Of a DNA stretch of 64,000 bases, positions 34,646 through 43,773 are shown in pieces. This stretch comes from Cryobacterium sp. Y57 (GTDB lineage: Bacteria > Actinomycetota > Actinomycetes > Actinomycetales > Microbacteriaceae). The stretch spans positions 94,810 through 158,809 of the forward strand of contig NZ_PJJL01000066.1 of NCBI RefSeq assembly GCF_002929505.1, read 5' to 3'. Position 1 is the stretch's first letter; each line of letters opens with the position of its first letter. The notes under the pieces are model-generated. The model did no database searches. It was not told the origin of the DNA and saw only the letters and a program-made list of their open reading frames with translations. Position numbers and translations under genes: made by a program.

Positions 34646-35623
34646 TCAGGGTATCAGCACGATCTTGCCCACGTGAGCGGATGCTTCCAGCCGGCGGTGC
34701 GCATCCGCTGCATTCGCGAATGAGAATCGATCGTCGATCACCGGTCGAAACTCGCCCGAGGCGATCCACGGCCAGACCGCCGACTCGAGCGACCGCATGA
34801 TGGCGACCTTTTCGGCGTGCGACCGCGCGCGCAGGGTGGTACCCCAGTAGCGGGCACGCTTTTGCATGAGGCGAAACGGATCGAACGTGGCCGGTTCACC
34901 GCTCTGGTTGCCGAGCACCATGATGCGCCCGTTTACCGCGACCGCCTCGATGTTGCGTGCCGCATAGGAGCCACCCATGATGTCGAGGATCACGTCGGCG
35001 CCCCGCCCGTCGGTCGCGGCGGTGATCTCGGCGACGAAGTCCTGCTCCCGATAGTTGATCAGGACGTCGGCCCCGAGGCTCGCACACACGGCGAGTTTCT
35101 CGGCTGACCCGGCCGTCACGGCCACGCGCGCATCCAGGAGCCGGGCGAGTTGAATGGCGGTCGTGCCGATTCCGCTTCCACCGCCGTGCACGAGCAACGT
35201 TTCCCCGGGCTGGAGCTTAGCGTCCAGGAACACGTTCGACCACACCGTGGCCAGGGCTTCGGGCAGGGCTGCAGCGTCGATGAGGTCCATCGACAGTGGC
35301 ACCAGCAACGCCAGGTCTTCGTGCACCACAGCTTCGGTGGCGTAACCGCCGCCGGCGAGCAGCGCGCAGACGCGATCACCGATGCCGAACCGAGTCACAT
35401 CGTCGCCCACCTCGGTCACCACGCCAGACACCTCCAGCCCCGGCCACTGGGGTGCGCCGGCGGGCGAGGGGTAGTGGCCCTGCCGTTGCATGATGTCCGC
35501 TCGGTTCACGCCCGCCGCAGCGACCTCCACTCGAATCTCGTGGGCCCCGACTTCCAGGTCGGGCAGGGTCGAGAGGGTGAGGGCATCCGGCCCGCCGGGG
35601 GAGCTTACGATGATTGCGCGCAT
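34646..35623 (-). CDS. NAD(P)H quinone oxidoreductase, MDR superfamily (PIG3/QOR type)
   Basis: 325 residues. GroES-like N-domain (AAAGVNRADIMQRQGHYPSP, GLEVSGVVTEVG, GIGDRVCALLAGGGYAT), then a Rossmann domain with LLVHGGGSGIGTTAIQLARL, VTAGSAEKLAVC, GADVLINYREQDF, ILDIMGGSY and GNQSGEP. The QRQGHYPSP and ALPEALATVWSNVF blocks are typical of zinc-free PIG3-like quinone reductases. It probably reduces quinones or alpha,beta-unsaturated carbonyls with NADPH. It stands alone, divergent from the kdgT-like gene. Confidence 0.9.
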   Translation of the reverse strand: MRAIIVSSPGGPDALTLSTLPDLEVGAHEIRVEVAAAGVNRADIMQRQGHYPSPAGAPQWPGLEVSGVVTEVGDDVTRFGIGDRVCALLAGGGYATEAVVHEDLALLVPLSMDLIDAAALPEALATVWSNVFLDAKLQPGETLLVHGGGSGIGTTAIQLARLLDARVAVTAGSAEKLAVCASLGADVLINYREQDFVAEITAATDGRGADVILDIMGGSYAARNIEAVAVNGRIMVLGNQSGEPATFDPFRLMQKRARYWGTTLRARSHAEKVAIMRSLESAVWPWIASGEFRPVIDDRFSFANAADAHRRLEASAHVGKIVLIP

Positions 35624-35770
35624 ATGCGCAGCCTACGCGCAGGGTGAGACAGGGCTGCCGGGGGCCGCCGCACGGGCGACTCCCGTGTGCCCGCAGTCAT
35701 CGACGCCAACATCGGTTCCTTTTCGCAGGGGATCCGGGCGTCCTCACTCACCGCATCGAACGTCGATTGC

Positions 35771-35820
35771 TTGACATTGCAACTCCGCCGGATAGAGTAG
35801 GTACATTGTGTACGGACACA
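35771..35820 (+). promoter_or_regulatory. promoter and palindromic operator of the sugar-acid operon
   Basis: A -35 TTGACA (35771-35776) and a -10-like TAGAGT (35793-35798) are 16 bases apart. Overlapping the expected start of transcription are GTACATTGTGTAC (35801-35813, 5-base arms) and TGTGT-ACGG-ACACA (35807-35820). This placement suits repression by the GntR-family protein encoded at the operon's end. Confidence 0.6.
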
Positions 35821-35861
35821 TTGTTCACGGGCATCGCCGCCCCTATCTAAGGAGATTCGCC

Positions 35862-36887
35862 ATGGTAGCCGAATCCAAAATCGTCAGCCGAGTGCCTTTG
35901 TTTGACGGCATGAACCGCATTCCCGGTGGGCTGATGCTCATTCCGCTTATTCTCGGCTCGGTTGTCGGCACGTTCTTTCCCGGCTTCCTCACCCTGGGAA
36001 ACTTCACCACCGCGCTGTTCCAAGCCAGCGCGCTTCCCCTGATCGGCCTGCTGATCTTTGCAACCGGCATGCAAATCACCCTGAAGACGTCCGGTCCGGT
36101 TCTTGCCACCTCCGGAGTCCTGCTGCTGTGCAAATCCATTCTCCCGGCCACCATCGTCGTGCTCCTCGCCCAGATCGTGGGCCTCGACGGAATATTGGGT
36201 GTCTCGATTCTCGCCCTACTCGTCACCATGGACAACAGCAACGGCGGCCTCTGGCTCGCCTTCACCGGGCGCTACGGTGACGCCCGCGACCGCGGCGCGT
36301 ACATGGCATCGGCCATCAACGACGGGCCATTTTTCTCGATGCTCTTCCTCGGCGTCGCCGGCCTCGCCAACATCCCCTTCCAGCTGCTTCTGGCGGCCGT
36401 TATTCCGCTGTTGATCGGCATTCTGGTGGGCAACCTCGACCAGAAGTGGACCGAGATCATGCGCCCGATTCCGAACATGATCATCCCGTTCTTCGCCTTC
36501 GCGCTGGGTACCGGCATCAACCTGCAGAACGTGCTGGCCGGCGGGCTCTCCGGCATCGTCGCCACCCTGTTCACCGGCGCACTCGCCTACCTCGGCTACC
36601 GCTTCATTCTGCGCCGCGGCAATAAGTCCGGCATCGGCATCGCTTCGGCCACCACGGCCGGTAACGCGATCGCCACTCCGGCCATCATCGCCCTGGCCGA
36701 CCCCACTTTTGCGCCCTACGTCGAGGTCGCCACAGCCCAGGTCGCGTCCGCAGTACTCGTCACTGCGGTGTTTGCGCCCCTGCTGGCCTCCTGGGTACTG
36801 AAACGAGCGGGTGGCCTGGTCCCCAACGAGCCGGAGACCGAGTCGTCCGGCGACACGGTGTCGATACGCACGATCGAGCACTCGTGA
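35862..36887 (+). CDS. KdgT-family sugar-acid permease
   Basis: 341 residues and about ten membrane segments. It matches 2-keto-3-deoxygluconate permeases: VPLFDGMNRIPGGLMLIPLI, FATGMQITLKTSGPVLATSG, LLVTMDNSNGGLWLAFTGRYG, ASAINDGPFFSMLFLG, PFFAFALGTGINLQ and TTAGNAIATPAIIALADP. ATG 35862 follows AAGGAG by 7 bases. KdgT imports KDG with protons, but no KDG kinase or aldolase is here. With the downstream kinase and PdxA2, the natural cargo is more likely threonate, erythronate or a similar C4 acid. Confidence 0.9.
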   Translation: MVAESKIVSRVPLFDGMNRIPGGLMLIPLILGSVVGTFFPGFLTLGNFTTALFQASALPLIGLLIFATGMQITLKTSGPVLATSGVLLLCKSILPATIVVLLAQIVGLDGILGVSILALLVTMDNSNGGLWLAFTGRYGDARDRGAYMASAINDGPFFSMLFLGVAGLANIPFQLLLAAVIPLLIGILVGNLDQKWTEIMRPIPNMIIPFFAFALGTGINLQNVLAGGLSGIVATLFTGALAYLGYRFILRRGNKSGIGIASATTAGNAIATPAIIALADPTFAPYVEVATAQVASAVLVTAVFAPLLASWVLKRAGGLVPNEPETESSGDTVSIRTIEHS

Positions 36888-36926
36888 CCGGCCACCGCGG
36901 CATCCGTCCCGATCACACCCGACGCC

Positions 36927-38303
36927 ATGACTGAACCGCGCCCGAACGCCGTGGCGCACCCGGCCCCACCGGCAAGCCCGACGAACGCCGACCATATTGC
37001 CGTGGGTATCGTGGCCGATGATCTCACCGGTGGCGGTGATTCCGCGGTGCAATTTGCCCGCGACGGATGGCGCACCCGGCTCGTGCTGACCGCGCTCGAC
37101 AGCGGGCTCGCGAGCCACGGTACGGTTCTCGCAGTGGTGTCCGATGCCCGTGCCCAGCCCGCCCCGCTCGCCCGGCTGAGCACGGCGGAGGCCGTGGTAG
37201 CGCTCGGGAATGCGGGTGTCAATCGGCTGCTGCTCAAAATTGACTCGACGATGCGCGGATCGGCCCACGGCCAAATTCTGGGCGCGCTCGACTCCTGGCA
37301 GAAGCTTCATACCGCCGCCTTCGCTGTGGTGTGCCCGGCCTATCCGGCTATGAGTCGAACCGTGCAGAACGGTCGGGTCCTGGTCAACGGCCAGGGCGTT
37401 GAGACCACGGCCGCGGGTACCGACCCGGTGACGCCGGTGACGACGAATCTGCTTTCGGAGTTGGTGCCGGGAAGCGTGCACGTCGCCCTCGGCAACGGGA
37501 CCGCTTCGGATCACGCCAGGCAACTGCGCGTAGCGGCCCAGAACCCGACCCGCGTGGTCACGGTCGATGCGGCGACGGATGCGGACATCCTGACACTGGC
37601 CGAAGCGGTGGCCCTGCTCGGACCGGAGGCCATTCCCGTTGGGAGCGCCGGGCTTGCCGTTGCGCTCTCGCGAGTCTGGTGCCGTGACCTCGCCGTCCCC
37701 GAAGCGCCGACGCCGGTGCGGGCTGCGCGTGTCGTTGTCGTGCTCAGTTCACTGCACGATATCTCCCGGTCGCAGTACGACCATCTGGTCGGAGTCACCC
37801 CGCCGCAACACCTGCGCACATTCGCGCCGAGCCTCAACGTGTTTCTCGAACCGGGTGCGATCGGCCGCTGGATTGCCGGTGAACTGGCTGCAAACCCGCA
37901 CCTTCCCGCGGTCGTGATCGTGGCGACCCCGTTGGAGCGGCCTGATGCAGCCACTGCCCCGACGGCATCCGAAACGGCAACCGTGATCATCGCCGACGGG
38001 CTCGCGACCATGACCGCAGCGCTGTTCGCACACCGTTCCGTGGGCGCCTTGGTGCTGATGGGCGGCGAGGGCGCGCGTGCCGTGCTCGATCGTTTCGAGG
38101 CCGGCGCCATCGTGGTGACAAACGCGATCCGCGAGGGAATCCCGGTGGGCCTGATCGACGGCGGCCTGGCCGATGGCCTCACGGTTGTTACGAAGGCCGG
38201 CGGCTTCGGTGCCACCTCGTCGATTGCCGACATTCTTCCCCAACTCCTGGCTGACCACGTGCTCAGCCCCACAGCAACCCCGAACACTGGAGTACACCTA
38301 TGA
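36927..38303 (+). CDS. four-carbon acid sugar kinase (DUF1537, DtnK/OtnK type)
   Basis: 458 residues in two domains. The N-terminal part has GIVADDLTGGGDSAVQFARD, KIDSTMRGSAHGQI and VVCPAYPAMSRTVQNGRVLV. The C-terminal nucleotide-binding part has VLMGGEGARAVLD, VPVGLIDGG-like GIPVGLIDGGLADGL and VVTKAGGFG. DUF1537 kinases phosphorylate D-threonate, D-erythronate or 2-oxotetronate at O4. The PdxA-type partner directly downstream, with an ATGA overlap, points to D-threonate (DtnK) or erythronate. The C-terminal glycine-rich segments seem complete. Confidence 0.9.
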   Translation: MTEPRPNAVAHPAPPASPTNADHIAVGIVADDLTGGGDSAVQFARDGWRTRLVLTALDSGLASHGTVLAVVSDARAQPAPLARLSTAEAVVALGNAGVNRLLLKIDSTMRGSAHGQILGALDSWQKLHTAAFAVVCPAYPAMSRTVQNGRVLVNGQGVETTAAGTDPVTPVTTNLLSELVPGSVHVALGNGTASDHARQLRVAAQNPTRVVTVDAATDADILTLAEAVALLGPEAIPVGSAGLAVALSRVWCRDLAVPEAPTPVRAARVVVVLSSLHDISRSQYDHLVGVTPPQHLRTFAPSLNVFLEPGAIGRWIAGELAANPHLPAVVIVATPLERPDAATAPTASETATVIIADGLATMTAALFAHRSVGALVLMGGEGARAVLDRFEAGAIVVTNAIREGIPVGLIDGGLADGLTVVTKAGGFGATSSIADILPQLLADHVLSPTATPNTGVHL

Positions 38304-39325
38304 CGCTTCCCATCCTTGCGCTCACCATTGGAGATGTGGCCGGAATCGGTCCCGAGATCACGGCCAAGACGCTCCTCGGCCACGAAGACGTTCGCACCCG
38401 CTGCGTTCCCGTCGTGATCGGCGATGAGGCGGCGATGCGCCGTGGCGTGCTCGACGTGGGCGGCGACCCGGCGGCCATTCGCGTGATCAAAAGTGTCGCC
38501 GACGCCCGTAACGAGCCCGGAACGATTGAGCTGTTGCAGACCGGTCCCTCGCTCGAGCACGTGGAGCAGGGTGTACTCAGCGCGGCAGCCGGCGATGCCG
38601 CCTACCGTTTTGTGGTGGAAGCCTGCCGGCTCGCCCGCGCCGGCGAGGTACAGGGAATCGTCACCGCGCCGCTGAACAAGGCCGCGATGCATGCCGGGGG
38701 GCACAACTGGCCCGGCCACACCGAGTTGCTCGCCCATGAGTTCGGGGTGAAAAATTTCTCCCTCGTGCTGTCGGCCGGGGACCTGTACTTCTTTCACCTC
38801 ACCACCCACGTGTCGATGCGGCAGGCGATCGAGAACATCACGGTCGAGCGCACCCTGACGGTATTGGAACTGGCTGGAGCCTTCGCCAAGTCCATGGGCA
38901 AGCCCGATGAGGTGATCGGGCTCGCCGGGTTGAACCCGCATGCCGGTGAAAATCGCCTCTTCGGAAATGAAGATGCGGACATTTTGGCCCCGGCCGTGGC
39001 CGAGGCCCGGGCTCGTGGACTCAACGTCGTAGGCCCCCTGCCCGGCGACGCCCTGATACCGGCAGCCGTGCGCGGAAAGTACAACCTGGCCGTGGTCTGC
39101 TACCACGACCAGGGGCATGCTCCCTTCAAGGCCGTCTACGGTGACGATGGAGTGAACATCACGGTCGGGCTGCCGGTCGTGCGCGTCTCGGTCGACCACG
39201 GCACCGCGTTCGATATCGCCGGTCAGGGAATCGCCCGCGAGGCCAGCCTCGTGTTGTCGCTGGAGCGCGCCGCCGCACTCGCACCTGGGTGGGACCACGT
39301 GTGGCGGGCCGCGCAGAACGCCTAA
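38300..39325 (+). CDS. pdxA2: PdxA2-type 4-phospho-threonate/erythronate dehydrogenase
   Basis: 341 residues of the PdxA fold: LTIGDVAGIGPEITAKTLLG, IVTAPLNKAAMHAGG, WPGHTELLAHEFG (metal His), FHLTTHVSMRQAI (His), NPHAGENRLFGNED and CYHDQGHAPFKAVYGDDGVN (metal His). PdxA proper makes pyridoxal precursors, but PdxA2 next to DUF1537 kinases oxidises and decarboxylates 4-phospho-D-threonate or erythronate to dihydroxyacetone phosphate. Coupling to the kinase by ATGA overlap supports the catabolic role. Confidence 0.92.
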   Translation: MTLPILALTIGDVAGIGPEITAKTLLGHEDVRTRCVPVVIGDEAAMRRGVLDVGGDPAAIRVIKSVADARNEPGTIELLQTGPSLEHVEQGVLSAAAGDAAYRFVVEACRLARAGEVQGIVTAPLNKAAMHAGGHNWPGHTELLAHEFGVKNFSLVLSAGDLYFFHLTTHVSMRQAIENITVERTLTVLELAGAFAKSMGKPDEVIGLAGLNPHAGENRLFGNEDADILAPAVAEARARGLNVVGPLPGDALIPAAVRGKYNLAVVCYHDQGHAPFKAVYGDDGVNITVGLPVVRVSVDHGTAFDIAGQGIAREASLVLSLERAAALAPGWDHVWRAAQNA

Positions 39326-39408
39326 GCGCCATGACCGGGCGAGCGGATGCCGCGGCAGCGCCGGTCGCCCGGCCCGGACGATGCCGTCCACCGGCCTACG
39401 ATGGAACG

Positions 39409-40284
39409 ATGTGGCTAGATAAGGTGCCCGCCAGCGCGGTCGATTCGGCAAACGGCGCCCCGCTGCACAGCCAGGTGGGGGCGATCATCCGTTCCCACAT
39501 CGTGGACGGCGTGCTGCCGCCCGGGTCGCAGTTGCCCACCGAGGCCGAGTTGCAAAATCGATTCGGGGTGTCCCGTTCGGTCGTGCGTCAGGCGTTGGCC
39601 GCGCTCAGCGCCGACGGCCTTGTGCAACGCGGTCGCGGGCGCGGCAGCGTGGTCTCGCCGCGCGGAGAGCACCATCGTCTCGTGCAGCGCATGTCGGGAC
39701 TGTCCACTCAGATCTCGGCCGAGGGCGCTGACGTCTTCACGGCCGTGCTGGCATTAGCGCCCGAGCAGAATGCTGTCGCGTCGGCGGCGCTGGGCGCGGC
39801 TGAAGTCGTGGGTATCCGTCGCCTGAGATCTGCGGGCACCGGGCCCCTGGCGGTCATTCACACCTGGCTTCCCTCGTCGATCGGTGCTGGCCTCACGGTG
39901 GCCGAGCTGACGGATGCCTCGCTACACACCGTTCTGCGTTCCCGCCTGGGCGTATCGATCGTCTCCGGGCGCCGTCAGGTGCGCGCCGTATCGGCAACGA
40001 CGGCACTGGCACGGCTGTTGGAGATCGCCGTGGGGGAGCCGGTGCTGCTGCTTGAAGGTACAAGCCTGGACGAAAAAGGCGTGCCCATCGAAGTGTTCTC
40101 CACCTGGCACCGCGCCGACCGGGTTGTTTTCGACCTCGACGTGGTCGGCGCAGACGTGTCAGCATTGGCCCCCGCTCCAGCAGACGCCGGGGAACGCCCC
40201 ACCCGCGCTCAGCTGGCGGGCATGGCCGCAGCTCTGGCACGTCAGCTGCATGACCTGTCGGTAGAAATGGCTCGAAGCGACTGA
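39409..40284 (+). CDS. GntR-family regulator, HutC/UTRA subfamily
   Basis: 291 residues. N-terminal winged helix: LHSQVGAIIRSHIVDGVL, PPGSQLPTEAELQNRFGVS and RSVVRQALAALSADGLVQRG, then RGRGSVVSP. The C-terminal UTRA ligand domain has VVGIRRLRSAGTGPLAVIHT, VVSGRRQVRA-like SIVSGRRQVRAVSAT and EPVLLLEGTSLDEKGVPIEV. ATG 39409 fits the usual short leader; the frame upstream overlaps pdxA2. It likely senses the sugar acid or a phosphorylated intermediate and represses from the 35801-35820 dyads. Confidence 0.9.
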   Translation: MWLDKVPASAVDSANGAPLHSQVGAIIRSHIVDGVLPPGSQLPTEAELQNRFGVSRSVVRQALAALSADGLVQRGRGRGSVVSPRGEHHRLVQRMSGLSTQISAEGADVFTAVLALAPEQNAVASAALGAAEVVGIRRLRSAGTGPLAVIHTWLPSSIGAGLTVAELTDASLHTVLRSRLGVSIVSGRRQVRAVSATTALARLLEIAVGEPVLLLEGTSLDEKGVPIEVFSTWHRADRVVFDLDVVGADVSALAPAPADAGERPTRAQLAGMAAALARQLHDLSVEMARSD

Positions 40285-40474
40285 CCAGCGGTGATGTCTG
40301 TGGGCCTCGGACCCACCCGCTTACGGCCGTGATTGACATGAAAGGCACCAACTTGAGCACCATGACACACCGTCCCGCCGCCCTGGTCGAGTGGATGAGG
40401 AGGGTCGAGCGCCATCGCGGCGACCGGCTCACGGCTGCGTGCCGGGCCCGTCCGCTGGCTCTCGTGCAGATCTG

Positions 40475-41659
40475 ATGCGCCGGCGCCAGTCAGGCACTCG
40501 CGCGGTGGTTCTCGCAATGGGCGCCACCATCACGGGCGGGCTTCCGGTGTTTTTGCTCGGCGCCCTGTTCGTGCGGATCCAGCTCGATATTCCGGCGCCG
40601 CAGTGGGTGCTCGGCGCGGCCGTGGCCAGTTACTGGGCCGCCGCCGCGATGATGTCAGTGCTCGCCGGGCGCGTAGTGTCCTGGTTGGGAATTCGTTCCA
40701 CAACGTTGTTCGGGGTGGCAGTCGGCGCGCTGAGCTTGATTGGATCGGCTTTTCTGGTGCCGTCCTGGGCCTGGCTGCTGGTGTGGGCCGCGGTTGGCGG
40801 TGTGTGCAACGGCATCAGCCATCCCGCCGCGAATCAGCTGATCAACCTGCGGGTGCGGCGCGGAATGCTCGCGACCGCGTTCGGCATCAAGCAGTCGGCG
40901 ATTCCGTTTGCCGCGTTCCTGGCCGGGCTGGCGGTGCCGGCACTCGCGCTCACCTTGGGCTGGCACTGGGGGTTCGGCCTCGCCGGCCTGTTCGCGCTCG
41001 CCGTCGGGGGCCTGTTCTGGTGGTCTGTGCCACGGGGGGAGCTCGCGCGTCCCCGGCTCGGCGGTTCGCACGTGCCGCTGACCCCGCCGCTGATGAAATA
41101 CCTGCTGCTGATGGCCAGCGTCACCACGCTCTCGGCGGCTGCCACCGGCGCCGTGACTGCGTATGCGGTGATCACGGGCATCGAGCGGGGGCTGCCGTTG
41201 GCCGGGGCAGGCATTCTGTTGAGCGTCGCCGGGCTGCTCAGCGTCGTCGTGCGCGTTGTCGTCGGCCGAATCGCCGACCAGGCCAACAGCGCGTTCGCGC
41301 TCGCCACCGTGGCCGCCATGATGTTCATCGGCGGTGCCGGAGTATTGCTCATGGCGGTGGACACCCAGTGGACGTTCGTGGCGGGCATGCTGCTGGCCCT
41401 CGGGATCGGCTGGGGCTGGCCAGGGCTCACGCACTTCGTGGTGTCGCGGGTGGCGGGTCCGGCCACCCCGAGCGCGACCGGCGTCGTGCAGATCGGCACC
41501 TATGTCGGCAGCGGCGGCGGCCCGCTCGCCTTCGGTCTGCTCTACGCGGCCCTGCCGCAGACTACGTTGTGGATCATCGTCGGCGCGGTACAGATCGTCG
41601 CAGGGTACATCGCGTTCGTGCTCGCCCGAAAGACGCCGCCCGCTGTGCCCGTCAGCTAG
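40475..41659 (+). CDS. major facilitator superfamily transporter
   Basis: 394 residues and 12 membrane segments. It begins MRRRQSGTRAVVLAMGATIT. VLAGRVVSWLGIRSTTLFG is the motif-A-like loop after TM2, and RVVVGRIADQANSAFALATV is the corresponding loop in the second half. KQSAIPFAAFLAGLAVPALA resembles CynX/NimT-type members. No substrate can be assigned. It could export or import the sugar acids of the preceding operon, but about 190 bases separate them. Confidence 0.85.
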   Translation: MRRRQSGTRAVVLAMGATITGGLPVFLLGALFVRIQLDIPAPQWVLGAAVASYWAAAAMMSVLAGRVVSWLGIRSTTLFGVAVGALSLIGSAFLVPSWAWLLVWAAVGGVCNGISHPAANQLINLRVRRGMLATAFGIKQSAIPFAAFLAGLAVPALALTLGWHWGFGLAGLFALAVGGLFWWSVPRGELARPRLGGSHVPLTPPLMKYLLLMASVTTLSAAATGAVTAYAVITGIERGLPLAGAGILLSVAGLLSVVVRVVVGRIADQANSAFALATVAAMMFIGGAGVLLMAVDTQWTFVAGMLLALGIGWGWPGLTHFVVSRVAGPATPSATGVVQIGTYVGSGGGPLAFGLLYAALPQTTLWIIVGAVQIVAGYIAFVLARKTPPAVPVS

Positions 41660-41776
41660 GGGCGATTCGCAGCCTCAGTAAAACCCCTGGCATCATTCAG
41701 GCCCTGCCGTTCCCCGACTTTCGTATGGATCTCGGCACACCTCACCCCGATGAGGAGTTCTCCTTGGTGTTGGCAG

Positions 41777-42271
41777 TCACGCGCGAGCGATTTTCGCGTT
41801 GAGAGCGTGGGCCGCGCGGCGCAGCCACGGGTCACCGTCGCCGGCCCACCGCGCCAGGGACGCATCCGCTCGGGCACCATTCGCGCCGGTCAGCGCCTGT
41901 ACCAGTGGCAGCACCACGGTGAAGGTGAGCGGATCCGCGAGCTCTGGCAGCCTCGCTCCGCGCAGAAACCCCTCAATGCGGGTGAGGTCGGTGTTGTCGA
42001 GCCGGGTCACGTTCGATTGCAGCAGCACGATCGCGGCGAGGCGGCGCTCGAACACCGGCACGTTCCAGAGCTCGGAACTCAGCGCGGTCACCTCGTCGTG
42101 GCCCATATTCTTATGCCGGCGGGCCAGGTCGCGGATGGTTCCCCGCACGGCGCCCACCGATGCGCCGTAGAACTCGATCTCGTTCCCGTACCGGGCCTCT
42201 GCCTCAGCAGCCCGCTCCCAGGTTGCTTCGTACTGCAGCGTGCGGTCCACGAAGTCTCCGGCATCGCTCAT
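41777..42271 (-). CDS. AlkD-like DNA alkylation repair protein, short
   Basis: 164 residues of HEAT-like helices: RYGNEIEFYGASVGAVRGTI, RHKNMGHDEVTALSSELWN, VFERRLAAIVLLQ and ARWAGDGDPWLRRAAHALNA. These match the N-terminal two thirds of AlkD-type glycosylases, usually about 210-240 residues. The last HEAT repeats are missing, so it may be a truncated gene or a divergent short form. Start ATG 42271 overlaps the stop of the upstream membrane protein (ATGA). Confidence 0.65.
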   Translation of the reverse strand: MSDAGDFVDRTLQYEATWERAAEAEARYGNEIEFYGASVGAVRGTIRDLARRHKNMGHDEVTALSSELWNVPVFERRLAAIVLLQSNVTRLDNTDLTRIEGFLRGARLPELADPLTFTVVLPLVQALTGANGARADASLARWAGDGDPWLRRAAHALNAKIARA

Positions 42272-42792
42272 CCATCTATTCTGCCTCGATTGATGTCTCG
42301 GGTGGCAGCCGCGCGCGCGGCGCTAATGATCAGCACGATCAAGGCGAGCAGGGCGGCGGCACTGACCACGTACAGCACGACACCCCACGGGGCGTGATCC
42401 CCGCCCGAAATCATGAACGTGTCGGCGATCGACATGCCGGGACCGAAAGCCACAAAGATGTGCCCGGGAGCCGCGAACACGAGCAGAACGAGATAGGCCG
42501 CGGCGACCGGCAGGACCGCACTCGTGTGTCGCACGATCGTCACCACGAGAACCACGGCGGCGAGCACCATTCCTATCGCCGCCCAGATGACGACGCCGTT
42601 CGCGTTAAGCGGTTCATTCGCGAGGGTCATATTCGTACGAATTTGCCCGAGCGTCGCGCCCGGCACCGCCGCCAGTGGATTCCACACCAGTATCTGCAGG
42701 ACCCCGGCGACCGCGTAGGCCGCAACGACGGTGAAGCCCACGGCCGCCGATAGGACGGCGCGGCGCGGTTGTCGTGTGTCGGTTTTGCTCAT
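42268..42792 (-). CDS. hypothetical four-helix membrane protein
   Basis: 174 residues from ATG 42792 (MSKTDTRQPRRAVLSAAVGF). Four membrane segments: VVAAYAVAGVLQILVW, VVIWAAIGMVLAAVVLVVTI, VLPVAAAYLVLLVFAA and VVLYVVSAAALLALIVLIIS. No family recognised. It is translationally coupled to the AlkD-like gene, so they form a two-gene operon. Confidence 0.7.
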   Translation of the reverse strand: MSKTDTRQPRRAVLSAAVGFTVVAAYAVAGVLQILVWNPLAAVPGATLGQIRTNMTLANEPLNANGVVIWAAIGMVLAAVVLVVTIVRHTSAVLPVAAAYLVLLVFAAPGHIFVAFGPGMSIADTFMISGGDHAPWGVVLYVVSAAALLALIVLIISAARAAATRDINRGRIDG

Positions 42793-43050
42793 CTTGCCAG
42801 CGTACCGACCGACCCGCTTACTTCGAAGCGGATCCCGGTCAGCGGCTCGGCGCCGCGACCGTACAGCTTTCTGATCGAGCACAAGCGGGCCGATGTTGTA
42901 GGCGTCATTACAGAACTGCGCGATAAGACCACGCGCAACCTTACACGGTGCACGCTCGCCAGCCCGGCCGGTCAGACGATCTGTTCGCCGCGCGTAAAGC
43001 GGCAAGTATGGCCGCGATTTCTGAAACCGAATGGTGCGGCCGATGGGCGC

Positions 43051-43674
43051 TCAGTGCACCAGTGCCAACAGCAGGGCGACGGTCACGAAGAGTCCGCCGA
43101 AGGTGCGGTTGAGAATGAGCTGCCCGCGGGCGGTGTTGGTGAAGCGCTGGAACGATTTGGCCGCCACCGCGAAGAAGAACCACATCACGACGATGTCGAT
43201 CAGTACCACGGTGACGGTGAGTACCAGGTATTGGGGGAGCAGCGGCTGCTCCGGCCGAATGAATTGCGGCATGAACGCGAGAAAGAAGACGAGTGCTTTG
43301 GGGTTGAGCAGGTTCACCCAGAAGCCGCGGCGAAACATCGACCTGGCTGGCTCCCGGGTCACCGGCATGGTCGGGTCCCGTTGGGAGCCGGGCTTCTGCA
43401 CAATCAAGCGGATGCCCAGATACACCAGGTAGGCGGCACCGGCATAGCGAATGACGTTGAACAGCACGGGGGAACCCGCGACGAGTACCCCGACACCGAG
43501 CGCGACAACGATGATGTGCACGATGAGCGCAGCCTGCTGCCCGAGGATTCCCCAGATCGAGCGCCGAAATCCGCTGGTCAGCGAGTTGTTCATGGTGTTG
43601 ATCGCGCCGGCGCCCGGGGTGAAGCTGATCAGTACGCCGGCACCTGCAAGGGCCAGCCAGAGGGAAAGTTGCAC
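43051..43674 (-). CDS. LysE/RhtB-family amino-acid exporter
   Basis: 207 residues, six membrane segments, in the RhtB/LysE pattern: LISFTPGAGAINTMNNSLTS (the TPGP-like motif is TPGA here), GFRRSIWGILGQQAALIVHI, AGAAYLVYLGIRL and GFWVNLLNPKALVFFLAFMP. GTG 43674 start. Exports amino acids such as homoserine or threonine, or derivatives; specificity is not predictable. TPGAGAIN in place of TPGPN is a notable variation. Confidence 0.88.
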   Translation of the reverse strand: MQLSLWLALAGAGVLISFTPGAGAINTMNNSLTSGFRRSIWGILGQQAALIVHIIVVALGVGVLVAGSPVLFNVIRYAGAAYLVYLGIRLIVQKPGSQRDPTMPVTREPARSMFRRGFWVNLLNPKALVFFLAFMPQFIRPEQPLLPQYLVLTVTVVLIDIVVMWFFFAVAAKSFQRFTNTARGQLILNRTFGGLFVTVALLLALVH

Positions 43675-43773
43675 ACGTCAGCGTAGCGCGGGCGGGTCGT
43701 GCCGATGGCACAACGGCACCGGCCTCCGCCTTCGCAAGTCGCCCGGTGAGGACGTTGCCATCGGTGGTGCTGT

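Noticed and set aside
36216-37523. 435-codon minus-strand frame
   Set aside because: Antisense shadow of the KdgT and kinase genes with no recognisable domain.
37511-39451. 646-codon open frame on the minus strand
   Set aside because: It is antisense to the DUF1537 kinase and PdxA2 genes, whose motifs are unmistakable. The antisense text is His/Arg/Gly-rich and matches no family.
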